Part shown: positions 24,457 to 31,533 of the stretch, in pieces
Numbering within the stretch: the first letter of the stretch is position 1
Layout: each line of letters starts with the position of its first letter
NCBI GenBank assembly: GCA_028751875.1
Contig: CM054145.1
Location: 5,201,626 to 5,265,625 of the forward strand
Reading direction: 5' to 3'
Length of the DNA stretch: 64,000 bases
Source of the DNA: Rapana venosa
Lineage: Eukaryota > Mollusca > Gastropoda > Neogastropoda > Muricidae
Position numbers and translations under genes: made by a program
The notes under the pieces: generated by a model
Database searches by the model: none
The model's input: the letters and a program-made list of their open reading frames with translations, nothing else
Told to the model about the DNA's origin: nothing

Positions 24457-24462
<6 letters not shown>
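3186..24462 (+). CDS. Gene A: Ig-Ig-coiled coil-MAM protein (5' partial, spliced, frameshifted)
   Basis: Seven exons can be joined in compatible phases: 3186-3407, 7331-7473, 9474-9854, 12893-13045, 20145-20302, 22496-22612 and 24367-24462 (stop TAG). Each is bounded by AG and GT. The order is second half of an Ig-like domain, a complete Ig-like domain split over two exons, a coiled coil, then a four-exon MAM domain. No transmembrane segment is seen, so the product is inferred to be secreted, with the coiled coil driving oligomerisation and MAM mediating adhesion or binding. The first Ig half-exon and signal peptide were not found in 1-3185. The layout resembles snail FREP/VIgL proteins, but with MAM in place of a lectin or fibrinogen domain. 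A 1-base deletion in the third exon relative to gene B puts a stop at about 9840, so this copy is either a pseudogene or mis-sequenced. Confidence 0.8.
3545..6090 (+). mobile_element. SINE-1 copy b, split by a LINE
   Basis: The left piece 3545-3585 (GAGGTTAAGCAGTATTGAG to AAGTGG) and the right piece 5864-6090 (from ACCAAGTGGATGGGTGACTG) form one SINE-1 interrupted inside its 5S-like segment by 3586-5863. Confidence 0.85.
3586..5863 (+). mobile_element. 5'-truncated non-LTR retrotransposon inserted in a SINE
   Basis: Translation from 3586: endonuclease end (IGSDHDLVLLVF), then a connector, reverse transcriptase with FHNFIDFKKAFDRVW, VGVRQGCLLSPVLFNLFLEN and the catalytic FADDIDLMGG, and the C-terminal YGSETWTL and WFGHVTRH segments. 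A stop or frameshift at 4016 and stops at 5404 and 5512 disable it. The 3' end is a GATGAT run. It is flanked by ACCAAGTGG at 3577-3585 and 5864-5872, a target-site duplication splitting a 5S/tRNA SINE. RTE-like by layout; clade not certain. Confidence 0.88.
6686..7105 (+). mobile_element. SINE-2 (tRNA-type), copy a
   Basis: Head GGTGGTCTAGAGGTAACGCG and TTTGATCCCC (A- and B-box-like). The body has CTTTCGGATGAGACGATAAA, AGCGCACGTAAAAGAACC and TGGCGCTGCTCTTGTGGCGA. Confidence 0.8.
7190..7290 (-). mobile_element. SINE-3 3' fragment
   Basis: TCGAGGATAATGGAATGAGC to GTCGTCCGTTCCCATA, inserted just upstream of conserved intron sequence of the gene A exon at 7331. Confidence 0.7.
7331..7473 (+). 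CDS. Gene A exon: Ig-like domain 2, N-terminal half
   Basis: A 143-bp exon after TTTGCTGCAG, ending TGGACT before GTGAGT. It encodes the B strand with its cysteine (FQLVLTCGTI) and the C-strand tryptophan (TQIVW), 15 residues apart as in canonical Ig folds. It starts in phase 1 and ends in phase 0. The reverse-strand copy at 38092-38234 reads identical over all 143 bases, although the intron flanks differ within about 50 bp. Confidence 0.85.
7595..7884 (+). mobile_element. SINE-1 copy c
   Basis: A complete copy: GGATAGCTCAGTGGTCAGAG head, TTAAGCAGCATTGAGCGTGG, body, and a CCTTTACCTTT tail. Confidence 0.85.
7890..9470. other. Gene A intron, no gene seen
   Basis: Unique-looking sequence. Holds an inverted pair GGGAACGTTC / GGAACGTTCCC near 8050-8080 and GATGAT near 8380. 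No exon-like match to gene B. Confidence 0.6.
9474..9854 (+). CDS. Gene A exon: Ig-like domain 2 C-terminal half plus coiled coil, frameshifted
   Basis: A 381-bp exon after TTTGCTGTGCAG, ending AGGCAGCG before GTACGT. It encodes the F strand SGTYTCKVSHSC, then a leucine- and glutamate-rich heptad region beginning RLLLMEEELRALGGRLRQAG. Relative to gene B it has a 6-bp insertion (an extra VE) and a 1-bp deletion near 9761 (GTGGGG versus GTGAGGG). The deletion shifts the frame and creates a TGA at about 9840. It could be a true pseudogenising lesion, an assembly error or an allele. The splice sites are intact. Confidence 0.8.
10069..10265. repeat. About 90-bp tandem duplication
   Basis: AACTC(A/G)GCATCATAGGG to TTCTTCTTCTTTGT, preceded by CTTAAACTCA, occurs twice in a gene A intron. 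Confidence 0.75.
10266..10670. other. Gene A intron, unassigned
   Basis: Begins TCGAATGCTCAGACAACAAC, like the edge of repeat X. A frame open across 10129-10542 has no recognisable domain. Confidence 0.4.
10670..10906 (+). mobile_element. SINE-1 copy d, 5' truncated
   Basis: Begins in the 5S-like part (GAGCGTGGTTACCAGTTGG) and ends in repeated CTTTAC units. Confidence 0.85.
11030..11228 (-). mobile_element. LINE fragment (C-terminal end)
   Basis: On the minus strand it reads AVLQGTVQGGR, then EEWRKLVAKSSVVP-like sequence, matching the end of the 29741-30500 element. Degenerate. Confidence 0.55.
11424..11830. repeat. Unclassified interspersed repeat X, copy 1
   Basis: About 400 bp, shared with 61015-61400 and partly with 1-110 (reverse). 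Blocks: TCGAACGCTCAGGCAGCAAT, TCAGGCCCAGCGCATCC, AGAGAGGGACAGAAAAGAGG, and a GGGGATGC...GCATCCCC inverted repeat at 11701-11739. No coding capacity seen. Confidence 0.6.
12432..12845 (-). mobile_element. SINE-2 copy b
   Basis: Reverse-strand full copy. The tRNA-like head is at 12845-12760 and the 3' body with CGCCACAAGAGCAGCGCCA at 12520-12540. It ends about 45 bp before the gene A MAM exon at 12893. Confidence 0.8.
12893..13045 (+). CDS. Gene A exon: MAM domain part 1
   Basis: Follows TCTGTTACAG and ends GCAAATG before GTCAGT. It encodes the diagnostic MAM start: CDFDVDMCGYTQ, then DDFDWKRQ, then TGPPSDHTPG. These match the family pattern C-D-F-E...C-G-Y...F-D-W-x-R...T-G-P...D-H-T-x-G. The gene B equivalent (34816-34959) is clearly homologous but strongly diverged. 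Confidence 0.85.
13190..14579 (+). mobile_element. LINE (host element), left part
   Basis: Reverse transcriptase of a second non-LTR family: KSPGKDGITNEMIK, REQAGFRK, CCFVDFQKAFDNVWHEGL, GVHQGNTLSSTLFN and CLLYADDLALL (YADD). There is a small internal deletion or frameshift at about 13490 and a stop at 14463. It is interrupted at 14579 by another LINE and resumes at 17815. Confidence 0.85.
14580..17814 (-). mobile_element. Near full-length RTE-like LINE nested in another LINE
   Basis: A 3235-bp element with direct repeats CTTATATTAGAA at 14568-14579 and 17815-17826. On the minus strand it has an APE endonuclease (NIGHWNVRTMYR, IIIIMGDLNAKVGN, NSDHYLVKTR), RT (FIDFEKAFDSI, LDFADDIALLSS) and a C-terminus (LLYGCETWKLTKG, RWNWIGHILRKD). 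Breaks: frameshift near 17297, stop near 16243, frameshift near 15480, stop near 15065. Size and single-ORF layout fit the RTE clade. Few lesions and a clean duplication suggest recent insertion. Confidence 0.92.
17815..18536 (+). mobile_element. LINE (host element), right part with 3' terminal repeat
   Basis: Continues the 13190 element: open frame to TAG at 18435 with FRTSCHNLMIEKGRHQH and a Cys/His knuckle CRHCN...DEFHLLDEC. The 3' UTR holds AATAAA and a terminal (TGAATC)n at 18514-18536. The opening codons sit directly on the target-site duplication. Confidence 0.87.
18540..19600. other. Gene A intron, no gene seen
   Basis: AT-rich. 18560-18640 (GTACTGTGGGCAAGGCACC) has SINE-body character but no other copy in the window. 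Confidence 0.5.
19606..19746. repeat. 47-bp tandem repeat, three copies
   Basis: The unit begins ATGCAAACACGACCTAAATC and ends AAAAAACAAGTT. Three nearly perfect copies. Confidence 0.9.
19817..20136. repeat. G-run, CTGT and CCCT simple repeats
   Basis: G-rich run 19817-19890, (CTGT)n about 19930-19960, then (CCCT)n to 20136, which forms the pyrimidine tract of the next gene A acceptor. Confidence 0.85.
20145..20302 (+). CDS. Gene A exon: MAM domain part 2
   Basis: Follows CTCTGGTGCAG at the end of a roughly 100-bp C/T tract and ends GTCCGA before GTGAGT. It encodes GFYMYTEGS, AILKSPL and CTDICLVFFYHM, matching the MAM core (G-x-Y-x-Y-x-E...L-x-S-P...C...F-x-Y-H-M-x-G). It joins in phase to both neighbours. 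Confidence 0.87.
20418..20600. repeat. GGT, GCT and GA/CT trinucleotide repeats
   Basis: (GGT)n, then (GCT)n at 20463-20507, then ACTTCTGCTG mixtures and a short CG run. Confidence 0.85.
20690..22490. repeat. 1.8-kb satellite of CTGTACTGGGCTGTT units
   Basis: Units of about 30 bp (TGCTACACTGTACTGGGCTG + TTCTGTACTA) alternate with longer ones that add GCTAGCATGC. It decays at both ends to TGTGCTATGC-type variants and runs up to the gene A acceptor at 22495. Confidence 0.92.
22496..22612 (+). CDS. Gene A exon: MAM domain part 3
   Basis: A 117-bp exon between TATGTTTCAG and GTCTCC. It encodes PLFSRSGNQGNRWHRATITV, the MAM G-x-x-G-x-x-W segment. It is flanked upstream by a 1.8-kb satellite and downstream by a CTGT-rich minisatellite. 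Gene B has a 117-bp exon in the same setting at 29261-29377. Confidence 0.87.
22621..23090. repeat. About 44-bp minisatellite, about 11 copies
   Basis: The unit has (CTGT)2-4, then AACCTTGTCTATCTGTATG and TTTTCACCTGT. It starts 9 bp after the gene A MAM part-3 donor. Confidence 0.92.
23140..24352. repeat. Intron of simple repeats (CA, CTGT, CCCCA, T and C runs)
   Basis: Mostly CA arrays (23225-23262, 23468-23500, 23872-23962), CTGT-rich text, CCACCCC text 23985-24070, and a T-run/C-run at 24258-24352 before the last gene A exon. Also holds the SINE-3 piece at 23264. Confidence 0.8.
23264..23440 (+). mobile_element. SINE-3 3' fragment
   Basis: AACATCTTG-type start to CTTATTCCATTATCTTCGA, preceded by a CA repeat. 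Confidence 0.7.
24367..24462 (+). CDS. Gene A terminal exon: MAM domain part 4 and stop
   Basis: Follows a T-run/C-run tract and CTGGCGGCAG. It encodes ILFEGIIGSDYYSDMAIDD then VSLTSGTCNCEE and TAG. The A-I-D-D-V and final cysteine are the MAM end signature. A donor-like AACT/GTGAGG lies inside the last codons, so splicing onward cannot be excluded. The stop codon runs directly into a GTA/GTG trinucleotide array. Confidence 0.83.
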
Positions 24463-24495
<33 letters not shown>

Positions 24496-24539
24496 GAGTA
24501 GTAGTAATAGTGGTGGTGGTGGTGGTGGTGGTGGTGGTT

Positions 24540-24580
<41 letters not shown>

Positions 24581-24672
24581 GGTTGGTGGTGGTTGGTGGT
24601 GGTGGTTGTAGTAGTAGTAGTAGTAGTGGTGGTGGTGGTTGGTGGTGGTGGTGGTTGGTGGTGGTGGTGGTT

Positions 24673-24719
<47 letters not shown>

Positions 24720-24904
24720 GGTTGGTGGTGGTGGTGGTTGGTGGTGGTGGTGGTTGTAGTAGTAGTAGTAGTAGTAGTAGTATAGTAGTGGTGGTGGTGG
24801 TTGGTGGTGGTGGTGGTGGTTGTAGTAGTAGCAGTAGTAGTAGTAGTAGTAGTGGTGGTGGTGGTGGTGGTGGTGGTTGGTGGTGGTGGTGGTGGTTGGT
24901 GGTT

Positions 24905-25002
<98 letters not shown>

Positions 25003-25102
25003 GGTGGTGGTAGGAGGAGGAGGAGTAGAAGTGGTGGTGGTGGTTGTAGCAGTAGAAGTGGTGGTGGTGGTTGTAGCAGTAGAAGTGGTGGTGGTGGTGG
25101 TA

Positions 25103-25135
<33 letters not shown>

Positions 25136-25245
25136 GAAGTAGAAGTAGAGGAGGAGAAGGAGGAGTAGAAGGGGTGAAGGTGGTGGTAGTAGTGGTGTTG
25201 TTGGTGATGGTGGTGGTGGTGATGGAAGAATTGGTGCGTAGGGAT
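24459..25245. repeat. GTA/GGT trinucleotide array with TTGG punctuations
   Basis: Blocks of (GTA)n alternate with (GGT)n and GGTTGGTGG. It begins at the gene A stop codon and would be the start of its 3' UTR. Confidence 0.92.
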
Positions 25246-25254
25246 GCGCGCACA

Positions 25255-25296
25255 CGTGCGTGTATGTATGTATGTATGTATGTATTATGTGCGTTC

Positions 25297-25365
<69 letters not shown>

Positions 25366-25941
25366 TCATGTGCATGTACACATGTGAATAAAGGGTAGGT
25401 AGTGTGCGCGCTCGCGCATGTGTATGTGTTTGTGTGTATGTGTGTACATGCTCGCTCGCGCGTGCGCGCGTGTGTGTGTTTGTGTGTGTGCGTGCGCGCA
25501 CATGTTTGCTTGCTTGCTTGCGCACATAACTGGACATACAAATTCCTTGCATATTTTTTATATAAAAAAACTCATGCGCGATTGCATGTTTAGGCTACAG
25601 TCATAAAATGAGCTTGTCTTTTTTTCAACAATTTTTCTTTTAATGAACATTTCCATTTGAGAACACAGAAGCACACGATTTCAATTCCTTTGTTTCAGGA
25701 ATTCGGAACAGTTTTGCGGAGCCAGTTCGTTAGATTGTGTCTGTTTAATAAATGTGCGTGTGTGACCCTTCTGGTTTTTCGGTGTGTTTGGGTTTTCGTG
25801 TAAAACTTTGAATATATATTACTACTCAAGAGAGAATGCATGTATTTGTGTGAAAAATACACACACACTCTCTCTCTCTCTCTCAAACAGACAAACACAC
25901 ACAAACATACACACAAACATACACACAAACATACACACACA

Positions 25942-26010
<69 letters not shown>

Positions 26011-26012
26011 CA

Positions 26013-26043
<31 letters not shown>

Positions 26044-26131
26044 CTCTCTCTCACCACACGCACATCACACATACACACCACACACGCACACACACAACAC
26101 ACACATTACACACACACGCACGCACGCACAT
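25255..26131. repeat. GT/CA and CT microsatellites
   Basis: (GTAT)n 25255-25285, (GT)n 25299-25366, GT/GC mixture to 25510, then 25860-26131 CA, CT and CGCA runs. 25515-25860 is AT-rich with no gene seen. Confidence 0.88.
25387..25392 (+). promoter_or_regulatory. Possible polyadenylation signal for gene A
   Basis: AATAAA, about 925 bp after the gene A stop and just past the GT microsatellite. It is the first one noticed downstream on this strand. Only the hexamer supports it. Confidence 0.2.
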
Positions 26132-26339
26132 AGAGCACTTTGATTTTATTTTAGATTCTACAGAAAAGATTCTGAGAGTTCGACTTCGAAATGATTACTA
26201 CAATCACAGGTTTTCTGTTGTTAAGAAACCACATGGTCTCATGAGGTGTGTGAATTCTGAAAAATAAACCCAAAAATTCAAGACACAATATTAGTTCCCA
26301 GTTTATTTTGATTTGCTCAGATTTAGCCTTCGTTCTTTT

Positions 26340-26555
26340 TTACTGGGTGACCGTTTGCGCGCCTTGGCTTCCGTACAGTCTCCCAGTTCACCCAGCTGTA
26401 AATGGGTACCTGCCCTCTTTAGGGACAGGGAAGGTAAAGCAGCGAGGGAGAGGAGATGGGCGCCGCCCTCAATATGCTGGCCCTAGAGAAGTGAGGTCTC
26501 TGATGCCTCGCTCCCCTACGACCTTATAGGTTACGGGACACCTTTACCTTTTTCA
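26340..26555 (+). mobile_element. SINE-1 copy e, 5' truncated
   Basis: Begins TGGGTGACCGTTTGCGCGCC and runs through the standard body to CACCTTTACCTTT. Confidence 0.85.
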
Positions 26556-26589
26556 CTCCTAGTTATAATAGGCTCTAATAAGAAAACAA

Positions 26590-27100
26590 GCATGCAAACA
26601 AACATACTAATCACGCGCCCGCAAGCACAAACACATACAACACACACACAACACACACACAAACACACACATACACACTACACACACACACAAACCACAC
26701 AGACACACACACACACACAACTACACACACACACACAACACACACACACACACTACACACACACACACACACACAACACACACACAACAAACTACAAACA
26801 CACACAATTAAAGAATAAAAAAAATAACAGAGAAATAATCAAAATGATTGAACACACAGATTCTACAATAATGAATCGCAGATAGATTTAAAAACTGATT
26901 TTTTGTTTTTGCTATGTCGATAATTAATTTTCAGATGATTGTAAACACGTAGCAAGAAGAAAAAAAAATTATTTCTAAAAAAAAAATATATATATATATA
27001 ACCCCAGACCTGACTCTCAGTTACTGTCAATGCGAGAGTGATTAGATATTTAAAAAAACAATTACAACAAAACTTTGGAAAACACTGTGCGCACGAGATT
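26590..27100. repeat. CA microsatellite and AT-rich stretch
   Basis: Imperfect (CA)n 26630-26810, then A-rich sequence with a short (TA)n at about 26985. No gene seen. Confidence 0.8.
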
Positions 27101-27254
27101 CAATCCAATCCAATCCAATCCTGTTGTTGATAGCCCCGCCGACCACAGAGGCCATAGCAGGGCTGTCACCTCGTCAACTTTTAAATCTCAGAAAAAAAAC
27201 CCACTGTGCTTGGGAGGGGGGAATATGTGAGGTGACAGTCAACTAGGGTATGGA

Positions 27255-27950
27255 TTCGTGTCTCCGCTGACGTATCCGTTTGAAGGGATTTTTCTCCTAG
27301 AGTTAACATAGGCTCCACTCTCACTCCGAAAGAGAACTAGACACCGAGGCCCCGCACACAGAACATCTCGCGAACACGTTAAGAACTCCACCCCACCACC
27401 CCCTTTCGTAAAATGAGTCGGCCAGCTACGGTGGGCGGGTGTGGGGGATGGAAAGGAGGACAGGCACATGCCCAGCATGCATCCTGCTACCTGAGGGATG
27501 GGCTCCACCAGGTTCAACTTGCCCACGGGCGACACACCACCCGAAAACATCGAGAGCATGCATTGCAGCACACGCCAACAAGAAACGAAGGATGAAGGGG
27601 ACAATAATAATTCTATTCTGTTCTTTTGTTTCGAGGATAATGCAATAAACACTTCATGCTATTTTTTTACATCCAGCCCCCACGTGTATGCAGTCTGCAA
27701 ATTTTGTCATCCGTTCCCACCGGCACACAAGGGCCTACTCTTCCGAAAAGCGGAACGGGGGTTTTAACGTGTGCGCAAGATGTCCTGCATGCGTTCGCAC
27801 ACGGGACGACCTCGGTTTATAGTCTCATCCGAAGGACTTTTGGAGAGAGTGGAATCGGCACTGATGTTAACTCCAGAGGAAAAATCCTCTTAAAGGAGAT
27901 TTGAATCCGGGTCAGCAGATCACGAGCGCATCCCTCTAAAACTAATGCAT
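27255..27950. mobile_element. Two SINE-3 copies in opposite orientation
   Basis: 27255-27420 (+) carries the first half (GTTAACATAGGCTCCACTCT ... GAACATCTCGCGAACACGTT). 27615-27950 (-) is nearly complete, from AATCCGGGTCAGCAGATCAC to TTGTTTCGAGGATAATGC on the plus strand. The second begins about 18 bp past the gene B stop. Confidence 0.7.
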
Positions 27951-27967
27951 CGATGGTAAGGATGGTG

Positions 27968-28087
27968 TCAGGTTACATCCAAGAAAAAGGAAAGGTCCTT
28001 ACAGTGGCAGGCTCCTGAGGTGACGGAAATGTCATCAATGGCGATGTCACCGGCGTATGAGGCTCCTCGGCGACTTTCAAAGAGGAT
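27968..28087 (-). CDS. Gene B terminal exon: MAM domain part 4 and stop
   Basis: Follows CTGTTGGTCAG. It encodes ILFESRRGASYAGDIAIDD, ISVTSGACHC and a 10-residue tail ending in TGA. The G-D-I-A-I-D-D and final cysteines are the MAM end. The tail differs from gene A and stops about 18 bp before a SINE fragment. A GT donor inside CACTGTAAGG is an alternative end. Confidence 0.82.
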   Translation of the reverse strand: MLFESRRGASYAGDIAIDDISVTSGACHCKDLSFFLDVT

Positions 28088-28146
28088 CTGACCAACAGGG
28101 AACAGCAATAGCGACATCACTACAGGCAGCTACCGCGGCATTATTG

Positions 28147-28192
<46 letters not shown>

Positions 28193-28444
28193 AAGAACCA
28201 GCAGCGGCAGCAGTAGTAGCGGTGGCAGCAGCAGCGGCAGTAGCAGCAGCAGCAGTAGTAGTAGTAGCAGCAGTAGTAGAAGTAGTAGAAGTAGTAGTAG
28301 TAGTAGCAGCAGTAGCAGCGGCGGCAGCAGCGGCAGCGGCAGTAGCAGCAGCAGCAGCAGTAGTAGTAGTAGCAGCAGCAGTAGAAGTAGTATAGTAGTA
28401 GTAGTAGTCGTAGCGGCGGCAGCAGCAGCTGCAGTAGCATTAGT

Positions 28445-28530
<86 letters not shown>

Positions 28531-28957
28531 CAGCAGCAGCAACAGCAGCAGCAGTAGTTGTAGTAGTAGTATTAGCAGCAGCAGCAGCATTAGTAGTAGT
28601 AGTAGTATTAGCAGCAGCAGCAGCAGCAGTAGCTGTAGTAGTAGTATTAGCAGCAGCAGCAGCAGTAGTTGTAGTAGTAGTAGTACGCGTACTTTGTGTT
28701 GAGTATTGGTGTTCCTTTCCTCACATTGGCCAGCTTAACACATTTCTAGCATACGTTGAGAGAGACAGAGAGATGATGATGATGATGTGTTTATTTTATT
28801 TGTTTATTCTTTTTCATCGAGGAGAATAGAATAAGCACTCATGTGCTTTTTTACATCCAGTCCTCGTGTGTATGCGATTTTGTAAATTTTGTCAACCGTT
28901 CCCACCGGCACACAATTGCCTAGCTCTTCCCTAAAGCGGAACGGGTTAAAGAGAGAA

Positions 28958-29019
<62 letters not shown>

Positions 29020-31496
29020 GAGAGGAGAGAGGGGTTACAGGAAAATGAGAGACAGAGAAACAGACAGAAAGACAGAGAGGATAAGTCAGAGAGACAGAAA
29101 GGAAAATAAGGGAACAGACGGACACAGAGAGAGAGGGAGAGAAAAAAAAGTTTGAATTAATATAGTTTCAAAGAACAGACAAACAGGGGCACAGACAGAT
29201 ATGGGGACAGACAGACAGACAGACAGACAGACAAGTGGAGAGACAGACAGGTGGACAGACCTGATATGGAGAAGAGAGGTAGTCAGCAGAGACGTTGACT
29301 TTAGCTTGGCTCCAGCGGTTGCCTTGGTTTCCATTCAGGCTGAACAAGGGATCACTCACACTGGTGGAGTTACTGACCTGAAACAGCGTACAGCATAGCC
29401 TAGCATAGCGTACAGCATAGCCTAGCATAGCGTACAGCATAGCCTAGCATATCGCACAGCATAGCCTAGCCTAGCATAGCATAGCGTACAGCATAGCATA
29501 GCCTAGCATAGCGTACAGCATAGCCTAGCATAGCGTACAGCATAGCCTAGCATATCGCACAGCATAGCGTACAGCATAGCCTAGCCTAGCCTAGCCTAGC
29601 CTAGCATAGCATAGCGTACAGCATAGCATAGCATAGCCTAGCCTAGCATAGCGTACAGCATAGCATAGCATAGCATAGCATAGCGTACAGCATAGCATAG
29701 CATAGCATAGCAAAATGTTTGCTGGTTCTTGACACACTATCTATCTATCTATCTATCTATCTGTCCCGTAGTCTGACGACCGTGGGGGCACCCTCAAAGA
29801 CTCAACAACCAGTTCCCTCCATTCCTCTCTCTGTTCTGCCTTTCTCAGGGTTTTGTTGAGTTCTAGGCCTGTCCATTCGCTGATGTTATCCTCCCAGCTC
29901 TTCCTTGGTCTGCCTCTTCTTCTTCCTCCTTGGACAGTGCCTTGTAAAATTGTCTTTGCAAGTCCTTTGGATCTTGTGACATGCCCATACCATTTAAGTT
30001 TACGCTTTTTCACGATCGTTAGAAGGTTTTCATAGGGTCCAATGGTTTGCTGGATTCTGTTATGCACGCTTTCGTTGCTTATGTGGTCTTTGTAGGAGAT
30101 GCCAAGGAGTCTCCGAAAGCATCTCATCTCCACCGCCTGTACTCTTCTCTCCAAATCTGCAGTCAGGGTCCATGATTCACAGGCATACAGAAATATGGAT
30201 ATGACAAGGGAGCGCATTAGTCTGATCTTGGAGATAAGTGAGATATTTTTATCTCTCCAGATGGTGTTTAGTTTTGACAGCGCTGTTATTGTCTGTGCAG
30301 TCCTGCATACTACTTCTGGCTTGGATCCCTGGTCTGATACAATGGCTCCCAGGTACTTGAAGCTTTGAACTGTTTCCAGCTTCTGGTCATTAACCCTGAT
30401 ATCAGTGCTAATGCCGTTGGTGTTATTAGTCATCAGTTTGGTCTTCTCTGCACTGATTTCCATGCCGTATGTTTTGGAGGCCTTATTCAGGTGTTCTTTA
30501 AAAACGCTACAGTGGACACTACAGCTCGCTGTCTGAAATGTCACCAGTGGGTTCTACCCCCCTCCCCCCACCCCTCTCTCTCTCTCTCTCTCTCTCTGGG
30601 TGAATCTTGTTTCTGATCTGTCTTCCAGCCATTGGCCACTACAAGCACGAGTTGGCTCAGGGTTAAGGTTGACAGCTTTCTCTCTTTTCTTCTTTTGTTA
30701 TTCTGCTGGAATTTTCTCGGAACAATAATCAGTCTCCGTACAGTAGTTTCACGGCCACATTTCCAATTTTCAAAAAAGAAATCTTTCAGCGAATAGCCAG
30801 ATCTCTGTGACTACCCTCACTAAAATCACAGGCAGAATCTGTTGTTCACTTTCCGGGGGGAGGGGGCGATAGCTTAGTGGTCAGAGTATTGTGTTTGCGA
30901 TTTGGTAGCTTAGGCTCAAGCCCGGGTTTGAGCCACTATCGAGATTCCCGGTTGAAGGGATTTTTTTCCCTAGAGTTAACATCAGGACTGACTCCATTCC
31001 CCCGTAAGTTCTTCGGATGAGAGTATGAACCGAGACCCTGTGCGCAAACGCACGCAGAACATCTCATGCAAACATTAAAACCTGTTAAAACCCGTCCTTC
31101 GGATGAGACTATAAACCGAGGCCGTGTGCGACGCATTCAACATTTGCGCACACGTTAAATCTGTCGCTGTTCGAAAGAGTAGCCAATTGTGCCCGGTGGA
31201 ACAGATGACAAAATTTAAAACGCATACCACGCATAAAAAGTCATCTGGGCGCTTTGATTTGGTTGCTTACAAAGATTCAGCGCTATATAAATTCCATCAT
31301 TTTTATAGCCTTTCTTAAGATGGCCATTCATGCCTAAGACGATGACAAAACAAACAAAAACATGCACACAGGTGCGCGTAACACCACCCCAAAGTCGAAT
31401 GGCTACTAAACGTGGCAAAAACATCGAGACGCAAATCTTCACGTGGTAACTCGAGCATCTAACCACACACACACACACACACCAACACACACACAC

Positions 31497-31533
<37 letters not shown>

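Noticed and set aside
24399..25552. Minus-strand frames of about 380 residues rich in Thr, His, Tyr and Leu
   Set aside because: Product of trinucleotide and CA repeats overlapping the gene A terminal exon on the other strand.
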